This document shows, piece by piece, positions 1 through 11,594 of a stretch of DNA of 64,000 bases; within the stretch, counting starts at the first letter, position 1; every line of letters starts with the position of its first letter. The position numbers and the translations under genes are program-made. The DNA is taken from the NCBI GenBank assembly GCA_037176705.1, contig JBAWUJ010000065.1:310001-374000 (forward strand). The letters are read 5' to 3'. The notes beneath the pieces are model-generated. The model did not search any database. It saw only the letters and a list, made by a program, of their open reading frames with translations, and had not been told where the DNA came from. The DNA is from Molossus alvarezi. Taxonomy: Eukaryota > Chordata > Mammalia > Chiroptera > Molossidae.

Positions 1-88
1 GGGACCACCTGTAATGTCGTGAACAATAAAGATATGAAATTTTATAAATAATGCAATTTATAGAATAAATAAATAATACAAAAGAAGT
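1..88 (+). mobile_element. L1 3' tail at left window edge
   Basis: AT-rich tail ending in AATAAATAAATAATA. It matches the end of the L1 fragment that closes each later unit (for example 5295-5382), so a further L1 fragment, and probably more array, lies to the left of the window. Confidence 0.7.
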
Positions 89-365
89 TTAGGAAAATGC
101 AAAAATACTCGAGTGAATGTGAAGTGCAATGACGCAAAAGTCTCTTTTCTGGTATTTCTAATATTTGGCGGACAGTGACACTGTATCGGGTCTGAAAGGG
201 TCTGTGAGTGAGAGTGGGTGGCAGGGAAGTGATGGGGACCCAGATTCCTTTGGGAATTAGACTCTAGAAGGGATCTCAGGGGAGAAGCAGGGCAGCATCT
301 GGAACCCGTGTCCCCTTTGACAGCATGGAGTCCTGGAGTTGGGTCAACTCGTCACCTATACTCAC

Positions 366-479
366 CCTGTGGTGGCCGTCCTGCAGTGTTGCAGGCGTGA
401 TGGACACCTGTGCCTCCTGCGGAGGGGTGGAGTTGAGGACCCCATCTGACAGCTCCTGTCCTTTCTCCTGTGCGGAGCT
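366..479 (-). CDS. RalGDS/RGL-like exon 2, array copy 1
   Basis: Second coding exon, 38 codons, phase 0 at both ends. The acceptor is TCTTCACAG just before 479 and the donor is GTGAGTATAG from 365 downward, both good consensus sites. The peptide starts SSAQEKGQELSDGV. Human RalGDS, as I recall it, has SSTQEIGEELINGV just before its REM domain, so 10 of 14 positions agree. Spliced to exon 1 it leaves an open frame of 81 codons. The next exon would lie left of 366, but only about 270 bp separate it from L1 sequence and the window edge. Whether it is used is unknown. The peptide is the same in all five array copies. Confidence 0.62.
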
Positions 480-877
480 CTGTGAAGACAGTTCCCAGTC
501 ACCAGACAAGCAGCCTCAGAGCTCAGTTTTCGCTGGTTCTCTGGCCCCGGTGACCCTCCATTCCAGACCCACTCACTCCATGACTCACTTTCAACGTCCA
601 CTGGCAAGGAAAAGGTGTGATATTCTGAGAACCTAGATTTCCAATGGAAGAGGACAGAGGCCTCTTGGCAAGCCCCTCACCACCTGCCCTGTCCTGACGT
701 ATGGACATGACGGGACCTCTAGGTTATTCTCCACCCGGTAGCATGTTCCTGCCCCTGGGGATCCTCCCTTCATGTCCCTCTTCTGCCACATGAAGAGGAG
801 GGAGTGTGGGCTGCACAGGGATGGCTCTCAGAGCTGCCCTGGCCTCGAGTGGTCTGACCCAAGCTGCCCTGTGTTAC

Positions 878-1006
878 CTCAGGCGATCTTCTCCTAAACG
901 GGTAAAGACGTCGGAGATGAGGGTTGAACCAACGTCCGGAAAAACTCTCACTGCGGGGTCTCTGGAAACAGAAGCCCCGATGAGTGGGAACACAGCAGGA
1001 GAACAT
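878..1006 (-). CDS. RalGDS/RGL-like exon 1, array copy 1
   Basis: Predicted first coding exon of a gene related to Ral guanine nucleotide dissociation stimulators, which activate Ral GTPases downstream of Ras. The ATG is at 1006-1004, and 43 codons run to a GT donor at 877-876 (exon ends CCTGAG, intron starts GTAACA). The peptide begins MFSCCVPTHRGF and is rich in Cys and Arg. From memory, mammalian RalGDS-like predicted proteins start with a similar MFSCC-P segment. It ends in phase 0, and exon 2 follows after a 398-bp intron. No REM or CDC25 (catalytic) exon is visible in the window, so this is a 5' gene fragment, or one of several alternative first exons of a gene body further left. Family assignment rests mainly on exon 2. 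Confidence 0.58.
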
Positions 1007-2937
1007 CTTGCACTCTCAAGTGTCTCTTACCAAATGAGCTGGTGGTTGGGCAGTTGGTAGGAGTTGGGTGCCGGGTTACGAGGGTTCTAAGTTCTTTTGA
1101 GGTGTGACCTCATTGCCTGATGGCCTTTCCTGTGCCCCCTCATCTAATAGCTGCTATACAGACTGTCCTTTGGCCCACTGAATGATCTCCACCTTTCTCC
1201 ATGGAAGACCATCTTTGTGCACAGTGACACCAACACACCTTTTCACACAGCCCACTTGAAGGTCTGAGTGCAACCAGGTCCTAGATCTGGGGAGACAGAC
1301 CTGCGTTCAGACCCAACCCCTATTCTCACCTCTTCTTGATCCTGGATAAGTCACTGTGCCTTTCAGGGCCTGTCTGTCTCCTGCCTGCACAATAAATTGT
1401 GCTAGCAGGTGCTTCTTGGGGATGTTCAGGGTCATGTGAGGTAACAGCTACAAAGTTGGAGGAGGGCTGTCCTATGAAGGTGGTGTGTCCAACCCTTTTT
1501 TATGCCTGTTGTCACCTCCCCTGTGTCCGCTTTTGTCCCAATCCCACCTGTACTCTTCACATCCAGAATGTGTGAGCATGGGTGTGTGTTCACGCATGTG
1601 CGGGAGCACATCCCAGTGCTCTCATTCTGGATCCCAGAACATAATGACTCCCCCATACTCGGGAATATGCGGGAGCTTCCCCATAGATCAGGATCTCCAA
1701 TTCCCAATCCAACTCTGTGTGAAAGGCTGGAGTCTTGGACTGGAAGGTCTGAACATTACTGAACCCTGGATTCTGAATGTCATGTACTTTGGTCAATTTC
1801 TAGAATATTTTTGTTTCAAATTGATAGGTCTCTGGTCCTCCCTGCCCTGACCCTTCCCAGGGATCCCTGTATACCTCTCTGTCTCTTCATGGAAGAGCTC
1901 CTGTCCCCCTGCCCTGCTGTCTTTACGAAAGGTTCCCTGTACCCCTTTGCTCTGCCATCCCATGGAGGGCCCCGATCTCCCCTGTTCTGACCCCTTTGTC
2001 TCGGCCCTCATGGATGGTCCTGTCCATGCCCTGCCCCTCAGTCACAGGCACCCAAAGGGTGTGCTCCAGTACCTGGTGTTCCCTCCTGCCTGCAGCGGCC
2101 ATGTTTCCGCTCTGTACCTGGAGCACAGCTCACCCTCTTCATCTGTCTAAACCCCCCAGTGCACTTAGGAAACATCTTGAATATAATTTCAAATGTGAAA
2201 TCACCCGTGGTCTCCAGAGAGAAATGTGGGGGTGTAGTGGAGGGTAGATCTGTGATAAATGTTCATAGGAAAAGACTTGACTGGGGTCTTGAACACTCAA
2301 TATACAGATGATGTATACCTAAAACCTATGTTGTTTTATTAGCCGACGTCACCCCAATACAGTCAATTAAAAATTAATAAAAGGTGGGGGAACTTTGAGG
2401 GTGATTAGATCATCAGAGTGGATAGGTTTAATACAATATGAAGAGACCCCATACGAGACTTATCGGCGGGATTATTCTGTAACTTGTATTAATGTCTAAC
2501 TACTATGCGGTACATCTGAAACCAATGTTAAATAGCAACGCTAATTGAAAAAAATTAGTATTATTAAATCTTTCAAAAATAGACATCTAAATATAAATCA
2601 CAGTGATCTCTAAAAAAAAATACATCAGATCATGACACTCTCAGGTGTAAAAGGCACAGTGGCCCCAGAAGGGTCAGCTGTCCAGCCAGATCCATGGCCG
2701 CAATGGTGACCCTGATGGGAGAGCCATGCCCTGTCTTCCCCATCCAGCTGCCTCTGCCGCTGTTCTGGTGGCAGTGGGCATGGTGCCCACAAATCTGTGC
2801 TCCCTTCACAGTGTGCTAGGTGGCACATTGGCTGCTTAGTTCTAGTGGAAGCAGGCACAGAAACAAAAATGATGTTTAACTTTTAATGGTTCTAATAGCA
2901 TTTTCAATGCACCCAAGGGAACTTTACCCACCCTCTG
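1007..2937. other. Host segment upstream of RalGDS-like exon 1, copy 1
   Basis: About 1.9 kb on the 5' side of exon 1, repeated in every unit. I see no convincing further exon, TATA box or CpG island. Two AT-rich stretches (about 2300-2385 and 2480-2560) look like A-tailed ends of old retroelements that I cannot name. The homologous DNA in copy 5 stays recognisable to about 24141. Small open frames here, on both strands, are chance frames repeated with the unit. Confidence 0.6.
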
Positions 2938-2941
2938 ACAA

Positions 2942-4735
2942 ATTGGAAGTTCATAGCACTACCGGCCTACCTCAAGAAACAAGAAAAATCACAAGTAGAC
3001 TACCTAACCTCACAACTTAAAAAACTAGAGAGCAAACAAAAAGAAAACCCCAGAGCAAGTGGAAGGAAGGAAATAGTAAAGATCAGAACAGAAATAAACA
3101 ACATAGAGTAAAAAAAAAAAAATCAAAGGTCAATAAAACAAAGAGTTGGTTTTTCGAGGAGATCAACAAGTTTGATGGACCCTTAGCTAGACTCACCAAG
3201 AAACAAAGAGAGAGAGAATCCAAATACACAAAATCAGAAATGAAAGAGGAAAACTACGGAAATACAAAAGATCGTTAACAGCTACTATGAACACTTATAT
3301 AGCAACAAATTCGACAATATAAGCAAAATGGACAAATTTCTAAAAACACATAGTCCCCCAAAACTGGACCATGAAGAGATGGAGAACTTGAACAGACCAA
3401 TAACAGCCAATAACAAGGAAACTGAAGATGTAATCAAGACTCTCCCAGCAAACAAAAGCCCAGGCCCGAATGGCTTCACGGGGGAGTTTTACCGGACATT
3501 CAAAAGAAAACTTACACCCATTCTCCTCAAACTATTTCAAAAATTCAAGAAGAAGAAAGACTTCCTATCTCGTTTTATGATGCCAGCATAAGTCTAATTC
3601 CAAAACCAGAGAAAGACATGACAAAGAAAGAAAACTACTGGCCAATAACCCTGATGAACATAGACACCAAAATCCTGAACAAAATACTAGCAAATTGGAT
3701 CCAGCAATACATCAAAAACAGTATTCACCATGACCAAGTGGGATTCATCCCAGGGATGCAAGGCTGGTACAATATTCACCAATCAAAAAACGTGATACAC
3801 CACATAAATAAAATGAAGAAGAAAAACCACACGATCATATCAATAGATGCCGAAAACGCCTTCGACAAAATCCAGCATCCATTTCTGATAAAAACGCACA
3901 GCAGTGTTGGAATAGAGGGATCATATCTCGACCTAATAATGGCCATATGTGAAAGACCTACAGCCAACATCCTACTCAATGGGCAAAAATTAAAAGCATT
4001 TCCCGTGAGAACAGGAACAAGACAGGATGCCCACTTTTGCCACTCTTATTCAAGTAGCGCTGGGAATTTTAGCCACAGACATCTGACAAGTAGAAAAAAT
4101 ACAAGCCATCCAAATGGAAAGGAGCATGTGAAACTGTCCTTAGTTGCAGATGACATAATAGTGTACACAGAGAACTCATACAACCTAACAAAAAGAAACC
4201 CGAAAGACCAATCAGAAATAACATATGTACCCCTATGTTCATAGCAGCACTATCTACAATAGCTTACGATCTGGAAACAACCCAAGTGTCCATCAGTAGA
4301 TGAGTGGATTGAAAAGCTGTGGCATACGTCCACAATGGAATACTATGCAGCTCTAAGAAAGAAATATCTCTTATCCTTTGAGATGGCATGGAAGGACCTG
4401 GAGAGTGTTATGCTAAGCAAAACAAGCCAAGCAGAGAGACAATTATCACGTGATCTCACTTATGTGTGCAATATAATGAACTAAACAAACTGCTGAACAA
4501 AATTAACCCAGAGACAAAGAGGTGGGGTACGGACTGAAAAACCTCAGACGAAGGCGGTTTTGGGGGAAGAGATGAACCACAGATTTCACATGCACGTATG
4601 CATGACCAATGAACATAGATAACATAGCTGGGGAAAAGGTGGGGGCGAGGGAGTGGAGGAAGGTGTCAATGGACAAAAAATGAGAAACATCTGTAACAAA
4701 AAGAAATTAATATATAGAACAACAACAACAAAAAA
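2942..4735 (+). mobile_element. Truncated, internally deleted L1 (ORF2 + 3' end), copy 1
   Basis: Begins mid-ORF2, in the linker between endonuclease and reverse transcriptase, directly after host DNA at about 2938. It runs through RT, then jumps near 4215 from just past the RT active site to the ORF2 C-terminus and 3' end, closing in an A-rich tail at about 4735. No target-site duplication is seen at the left edge, which fits a duplication junction better than a fresh insertion. Confidence 0.9.
3328..4244 (+). pseudogene. L1 ORF2 reverse-transcriptase remnant
   Basis: Two open pieces (3328-3591 and 3618-4244) encode L1 RT sequence. Recognisable blocks include [27 protein letters not shown] and [16 protein letters not shown]. 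The active-site block reads VADD where L1 normally has FADD or YADD. The conserved GTRQGCPLSPL block is shifted out of frame ([12 protein letters not shown]), and the two pieces are separated by a frame change. It lacks the endonuclease and most of the C-terminus, so it is inactive. The same remnant recurs at 8623-9539, 13918-14834 and 19213-20129 because it travelled with the tandem unit. Confidence 0.9.
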
Positions 4736-5382
4736 AAAACAAATTGTAAATGCCATTTGCCCACTGTTCCCACTTCTAGGGATATATTATTCTAAGAATG
4801 TGGAAACATCCATGAGAAGGACTATATGCACCCCTACGTACACAGCAGTGATATGTACAATAGCTTGGATCTGGAAACAGCCCTAGTGTCCATCAGTAAA
4901 TGAGTGAATAAAAAAGCTCTGGTGCATTTGCGCAATTAAATACCATGCAGCCCTACCAAGGAAGGGTCTCTCATCCCACTTTGAGACAGAATGAAGGGAC
5001 CTGGAGAGTATTATGCTAAGCAGAATAAGCCAGTCAGAGAAAGAAACATATCCCATGAACTCACTTCCAGGTGTCATCTAATAAATAACATAAAATGATG
5101 AACGAAATAGTTGCAGAGTCATGGAAGCTTGGAATAGACTAAGAATGAATCTCACAGGGAAGGAGGTAGGGGGAAAGACATCACCAAGCACTCTTATACA
5201 TACGTGGAGAACCCATGGACAGAAGCAATAGTGTGGTGAAGGGCAGAGGGGTGGGAGGTGGGAGCAGGGGAGAGGGAGATAAATGGGAAACAGTGGGACC
5301 ACCTGTAATGTCGTGAACAATAAAGATATGAAATTTTATAAATAATGCAATTTATAGAATAAATAAATAATAAAAAAGAAGT
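4736..5382 (+). mobile_element. Second L1 3' fragment joined to the first
   Basis: A second, different L1 3' part starts directly after the A-tail of the first. It covers the ORF2 C-terminus again (blocks resembling CCATCAGTAAATGAGTGAAT and the nearby tail) and a G-rich 3'UTR, ending in an AATAAATAAATAATA tail that leads into unit copy 2. Confidence 0.85.
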
Positions 5383-5659
5383 TTAGGAAAATGCAAAAAT
5401 ACTCGAGTGAATGTGAAGTGCAATGACGCAAAAGTCTCTTTTCTGGTATTTCTAATATTTTGCGGACAGTGAAACTGTATCGGGTCTGAAAGGGTCTGTG
5501 AGTGAGAGTGGGTGGCAGGGAAGTGATGGGGACCCAGATTCCTTTGGGAATTAGACTCTAGAAGGGATCTCAGGGGAGAAGCAGGGCAGCATCTGGAACC
5601 CGTGTCCCCTTTGACAGCATGGAGTCCTGGAGTTGGGACAACTCGTCACCTATACTCAC

Positions 5660-5773
5660 CCTGTGGTGGCCGTCCTGCAGTGTTGCAGGTGTGATGGACA
5701 CCTGTGCCTCCTGCGGAGGGGTGGAGTTGAGGACCCCATCTGACAGCTCCTGTCCTTTCTCCTGTGCGGAGCT
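5660..5773 (-). CDS. RalGDS/RGL-like exon 2, array copy 2
   Basis: 38 codons, phase 0-0, splice sites intact. The peptide is identical to copy 1. One silent change (ACG to ACA, Thr) separates it from copy 1. Confidence 0.62.
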
Positions 5774-6170
5774 CTGTGAAGACAGTTCCCAGTCACCAGA
5801 CAAGCAGCCTCAGAGCTCAGTTTTCGCTGGTTCTCTGGCCCCTGTGACCCTCCATTCCAGACCCACTCACTCCAGACTCACTTTCAACGTCCACTGGCAA
5901 GGAAAAGGTGTGATATTCTGAGAACCTAGATTTCCAATGGAAGAGGACAGAGGCCTCTTGGCAAGCCCCTCACCACCTGCCCTGTCCTGACGTATGGACA
6001 TGACGGGACCTCTAGGTTATTCTCCACCCGGTAACATGTTCCTGCCCCTGGGGATCCTCCCTTCATGTCCCTCTTCTCCCACATGAAGAGGAGGGAGTGT
6101 GGGCTGCACAGGGATGGCTCTCAGAGCTGCCCTGGCCTCAAGTGGTCCGACCCAAGCTGCCCTGTGTTAC

Positions 6171-6299
6171 CTCAGGCGATCTTCTCCTAAACGGGTAAAG
6201 ACGTCGGAGATGAGGGTTGAACCAACGTCCGGAAAAACTCTCACTGCGGGGTCTCTGGAAACAGAAGCCCCGATGAGTGGGAACACAGCAGGAGAACAT
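6171..6299 (-). CDS. RalGDS/RGL-like exon 1, array copy 2
   Basis: Same 43-codon first exon as copy 1, with ATG at 6299-6297 and an intact GT donor just below 6171. The peptide is identical to copy 1. A base change in the following intron creates a stop in the unspliced frame but lies outside the exon. Confidence 0.58.
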
Positions 6300-8236
6300 C
6301 TTGCACTCTCAAGTGTCTCTTACCAAATGAGCTGGTGGTTGGGCAGTTGGTAGGAGTTGGGTGCCGGGTTACGAGGGTTCTAAGTTCTTTTGAGGTGTGA
6401 CCTCATTGCCTGATGGCCTTTCCTGTGCCCCCTCATCTAATAGCTGCTATACAGACTGTCCTTTGGCCCACTGAATGATCTCCACCTTTCTCCATGGAAG
6501 ACCATCTTTGTGCACAGTGACACCAACACACCTTTTCACACAGCCCCCTTGAAGGTCTGAGTGCAACCAGGTCCTAGATCTGGGGAGACAGACCTGCGTT
6601 CAGACCCAACCCCTATTCTCACCTCTTCTTGATCCTGGATAAGTCACTGTGCCTTTCAGGGCCTGTCTGTCTCCTGCCTGCACAATAAATTGTGCTAGCA
6701 GGTGCTTCTTGGGGATGTTCAGGGTCATGTGAGGTAACAGCTACAAAGTTGGAGGAGGGCTGTCCTATGAAGGTGGTGTGTCCAACCCTTTTTTATGCCT
6801 GTTGTCACCTCCCCTGTGTCCGCTTTTGTCCCAATCCCACCTGTACTCTTCACATCCAGAATGTGTGAGCATGGGTGTGTGTTCACGCATGTGCGGGAGC
6901 ACATCCCAGTGCTCTCATTCTGGATCCCAGAACATAATGACTCCCCCATACTCGGGAATATGCGGGAGCTTCCCCATAGATCAGGATCTCCAATTCCCAA
7001 TCCAACTCTGTGTGAAAGGCTGGAGTCTTGGACTGGAAGGTCTGAACATTACTGAACCCTGGATTCTGAATGTCATGTACTTTGGTCAATTTCTAGAATA
7101 TTTTTGTTTCAAATTGATAGGTCTCTGGTCCTCCCTGCCCTGACCCTTCCCAGGGATCCCTGTATACCTCTCTGTCTCTTCATGGAAGAGCTCCTGTCCC
7201 CCTGCCCTGCTGTCTTTACGAAAGGTTCCCTGTACCCCTTTGCTCTGCCATCCCATGGAGGGCCCCGATCTCCCCTGTTCTGACCCCTTTGTCTCGGCCC
7301 TCATGGATGGTCCTGTCCATGCCCTGCCCCTCAGTCACAGGCACCCAAAGGGTGTGCTCCAGTACCTGGTGTTCCCTCCTGCCTGCAGCGGCCATGTTTC
7401 CGCTCTGTACCTGGAGCACAGCTCACCCTCTTCATCTGTCTAAACCCCCCAGTGCACTTAGGAAACATCTTGAATATAATTTCAAATGTGAAATCACCCG
7501 TGGTCTCCAGAGAGAAATGTGGGGGTGTAGTGGAGGGTAGATCTGTGATAAATGTTCATAGGAAAAGACTTGACTGGGGTCTTGAACACTCAATATACAG
7601 ATGATGTATACCTAAAACCTATGTTGTTTTATTAGCCGACGTCACCCCAATACAGTCAATTAAAAATTAATAAAAGATGGGGGAACTTTGAGGGTGATTA
7701 GATCATCAGAGTGGATAGGTTTAATGCAATATGAAGAGACCCCATACGAGACTTATCGGCGGGATTATTCTGTAACTTGTATTATGTCTAACTACTATGC
7801 GGTACATCTGAAACCAATGTTAAATAGCAACGCTAATTGAAAAAAATTAGTATTATTAAATCTTTCAAAAATAGACATCTAAATATAAATCACAGTGATC
7901 TCTAAAAAAAAAAAATACATCAGATCATGACACTCTCAGGTGTAAAAGCCACAGTGGCCCCAGAAGGGTCAGCTGTCCAGCCAGATCCATGGCCGCAATG
8001 GTGACCCTGATGGGAGAGCCATGCCCTGTCTTCCCCATCCAGCTGCCTCTGCCGCTGTTCTGGTGGCAGTGGGCATGGTGCCCACAAATCTGTGCTCCCT
8101 TCACAGTGTGCTAGGTGGCACATTGGCTGCTTAGTTCTAGTGGAAGCAGGCACAGAAACAAAAATGATGTTTAACTTTTAATGGTTCTAATAGCATTTTC
8201 AATGCACCCAAGGGAACTTTACCCACCCTCTGACAA

Positions 8237-10677
8237 ATTGGAAGTTCATAGCACTACCGGCCTACCTCAAGAAACAAGAAAAATCACAAGTAGACTACCT
8301 AACCTCACAACTTAAAAAACTAGAGAGCAAACAAAAAGAAAACCCCAGAGCAAGTGGAAGGAAGGAAATAGTAAAGATCAGAACAGAAATAAACAACATA
8401 GAGTAAAAAAAAAAAAATCAAAGGTCAATAAAACAAAGAGTTGGTTTTTCGAGGAGATCAACAAGTTTGATGGACCCTTAGCTAGACTCACCAAGAAACA
8501 AAGAGAGAGAGAATCCAAATACACAAAATCAGAAATGAAAGAGGAAAACTACGGAAATACAAAAGATCGTTAACAGCTACTATGAACACTTATATAGCAA
8601 CAAATTCGACAATATAAGCAAAATGGACAAATTTCTAAAAACACATAGTCCCCCAAAACTGGACCATGAAGAGATGGAGAACTTGAACAGACCAATAACA
8701 GCCAATAACAAGGAAACTGAAGATGTAATCAAGACTCTCCCAGCAAACAAAAGCCCAGGCCCGAATGGCTTCACGGGGGAGTTTTACCGGACATTCAAAA
8801 GAAAACTTACACCCATTCTCCTCAAACTATTTCAAAAATTCAAGAAGAAGAAAGACTTCCTATCTCGTTTTATGATGCCAGCATAAGTCTAATTCCAAAA
8901 CCAGAGAAAGACATGACAAAGAAAGAAAACTACTGGCCAATAACCCTGATGAACATAGACACCAAAATCCTGAACAAAATACTAGCAAATTGGATCCAGC
9001 AATACATCAAAAACAGTATTCACCATGACCAAGTGGGATTCATCCCAGGGATGCAAGGCTGGTACAATATTCACCAATCAAAAAACGTGATACACCACAT
9101 AAATAAAATGAAGAAGAAAAACCACACGATCATATCAATAGATGCCGAAAACGCCTTCGACAAAATCCAGCATCCATTTCTGATAAAAACGCACAGCAGT
9201 GTTGGAATAGAGGGATCATATCTCGACCTAATAATGGCCATATGTGAAAGACCTACAGCCAACATCCTACTCAATGGGCAAAAATTAAAAGCATTTCCCG
9301 TGAGAACAGGAACAAGACAGGATGCCCACTTTTGCCACTCTTATTCAAGTAGCGCTGGGAATTTTAGCCACAGACATCTGACAAGTAGAAAAAATACAAG
9401 CCATCCAAATGGAAAGGAGCATGTGAAACTGTCCTTAGTTGCAGATGACATAATAGTGTACACAGAGAACTCATACAACCTAACAAAAAGAAACCCGAAA
9501 GACCAATCAGAAATAACATATGTACCCCTATGTTCATAGCAGCACTATCTACAATAGCTTACGATCTGGAAACAACCCAAGTGTCCATCAGTAGATGAGT
9601 GGATTGAAAAGCTGTGGCATACGTCCACAATGGAATACTATGCAGCTCTAAGAAAGAAATATCTCTTATCCTTTGAGATGGCATGGAAGGACCTGGAGAG
9701 TGTTATGCTAAGCAAAACAAGCCAAGCAGAGAGACAATTATCACGTGATCTCACTTATGTGTGCAATATAATGAACTAAACAAACTGCTGAACAAAATTA
9801 ACCCAGAGACAAAGAGGTGGGGTACGGACTGAAAAACCTCAGACGAAGGCGGTTTTGGGGGAAGAGATGAACCACAGATTTCACATGCACGTATGCATGA
9901 CCAATGAACATAGATAACATAGCTGGGGAAAAGGTGGGGGCGAGGGAGTGGAGGAAGGTGTCAATGGACAAAAAATGAGAAACATCTGTAACAAAAAGAA
10001 ATTAATATATAGAACAACAACAACAAAAAAAAAACAAATTGTAAATGCCATTTGCCCACTGTTCCCACTTCTAGGGATATATTATTCTAAGAATGTGGAA
10101 ACATCCATGAGAAGGACTATATGCACCCCTACGTACACAGCAGTGATATGTACAATAGCTTGGATCTGGAAACAGCCCTAGTGTCCATCAGTAAATGAGT
10201 GAATAAAAAAGCTCTGGTGCATTTGCGCAATTAAATACCATGCAGCCCTACCAAGGAAGGGTCTCTCATCCCACTTTGAGACAGAATGAAGGGACCTGGA
10301 GAGTATTATGCTAAGCAGAATAAGCCAGTCAGAGAAAGAAACATATCCCATGAACTCACTTCCAGGTGTCATCTAATAAATAACATAAAATGATGAACGA
10401 AATAGTTGCAGAGTCATGGAAGCTTGGAATAGACTAAGAATGAATCTCACCGCGAAGGAGGTAGGGGGAAAGACATTACCAAGCACTCTTATACATACGT
10501 GGAGAACCCGTGGACAGAAGCAATAGTGTGGTGAAGGGCGGAGGGGTGGGAGGTGGGAGCAGGGGAGAGGGAGATAAATGGGAAACAGTGGGACCACCTG
10601 TAATGTCGTGAACAATAAAGATATGAAATTTTATAAATAATGCAATTTATAGAATAAATAAATAATAAAAAAGAAGT
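8237..10677 (+). mobile_element. L1 fragment pair, copy 2
   Basis: Same two joined L1 3' fragments as in copy 1, with the internal A-tail junction near 10030. The RT remnant is at 8623-9539. They are part of the duplicated unit, not independent insertions, because their breaks and frameshifts are the same in every copy. Confidence 0.9.
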
Positions 10678-10954
10678 TTAGGAAAATGCAAAAATACTCG
10701 AGTGAATGTGAAGTGCAATGACGCAAAAGTCTCTTTTCTGGTATTTCTAATATTTTGCGGACAGTGACACTGTATCGGGTCTGAAAGGGTCTGTGAGTGA
10801 GAGTGGGTGGCAGGGAAGTGATGGGGACCCAGATTCCTTTGGGAATTAGACTCTAGAAGGGATCTCAGGGGAGAAGCAGGGCAGCATCTGGAACCCGTGT
10901 CCCCTTTGACAGCATGGAGTCCTGGAGTTGGGACAACTCGTCACCTATACTCAC

Positions 10955-11068
10955 CCTGTGGTGGCCGTCCTGCAGTGTTGCAGGTGTGATGGACACCTGT
11001 GCCTCCTGCGGAGGGGTGGAGTTGAGGACCCCATCTGACAGCTCCTGTCCTTTCTCCTGTGCGGAGCT
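10955..11068 (-). CDS. RalGDS/RGL-like exon 2, array copy 3
   Basis: 38 codons, phase 0-0, acceptor AG and donor GTGAGT intact. Peptide identical to the other copies, with the silent Thr change seen in copy 2. Confidence 0.62.
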
Positions 11069-11465
11069 CTGTGAAGACAGTTCCCAGTCACCAGACAAGC
11101 AGCCTCAGAGCTCAGTTTTCGTTGGTTCTCTGGCCCCGGTGACCCTCCATTCCAGACCCACTCACTCCAGACTCACTTTCAACGTCCACTGGCAAGGAAA
11201 AGGTGTGATATTCTGAGAACCTAGATTTCCAATGGAAGAGGACAGAGGCCTCTTGGCAAGCCCCTCACCACCTGCCCTGTCCTGACGTATGGACATGACG
11301 GGACCTCTAGGTTATTCTCCACCCGGTAACATGTTCCTGAACCTGGGGATCCTCCCTTCATGTCCCTCTTCTCCCACATGAAGAGGAGGGAGTGTGGGCT
11401 GCACAGGGATGGCTCTCAGAGCTGCCCTGGCCTCGAGTGGTCCGACCCAAGCTGCCCTGTGTTAC

Positions 11466-11594
11466 CTCAGGCGATCTTCTCCTAAACGGGTAAAGACGTC
11501 GGAGATGAGGGTTGAACCAACGTCCGGAAAAACTCTCACTGCGGGGTCTCTGGAAACAGAAGCCCCGATGAGTGGGAACACAGCAGGAGAACAT
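11466..11594 (-). CDS. RalGDS/RGL-like exon 1, array copy 3
   Basis: Same 43-codon exon, ATG at 11594-11592, GT donor intact below 11466. Peptide identical to copies 1, 2 and 4. Confidence 0.58.

Larger units (their letters stand above)
1..5294. repeat. 5.3-kb tandem repeat, copy 1
   Basis: First of four complete head-to-tail units. The opening bases recur at 5295, 10590, 15885 and 21180, giving periods of 5294, 5295, 5295 and 5295 bp. The unit consists of an L1 3' tail (about 1-88), a 2.85-kb host segment with two minus-strand RalGDS-like exons, and two joined L1 3' fragments (2942-5294 and onward). Unit boundaries here are arbitrary because the array continues left of the window. Copy-specific changes, such as one extra T near 580 and one extra base near 2505, argue against a simple assembly duplication. 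Confidence 0.97.
5295..10589. repeat. 5.3-kb tandem repeat, copy 2
   Basis: Near-identical to copy 1 by eye. It has a 1-bp deletion near 5873 relative to copy 1, shared with copies 3 and 4. Its right end (about 10440-10560) carries the same variants as the right end of copy 3, such as CTCACCGCGAAGG. Confidence 0.97.

Noticed and set aside
325..636. Plus-strand open frames opposite the RalGDS-like exons
   Set aside because: Antisense shadows of exon 2. The minus strand has matching splice sites and family similarity; the plus strand has neither.
1485..1850. 121-codon plus-strand open frame conserved in copies 1-4
   Set aside because: It recurs only because the unit is duplicated. It is lost in the diverged part of copy 5 and shows no domain, splice or family signal.
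3618..4244. 208-codon open frame repeated four times as a possible host gene family
   Set aside because: It is a frameshifted L1 reverse-transcriptase remnant carried by the tandem unit.
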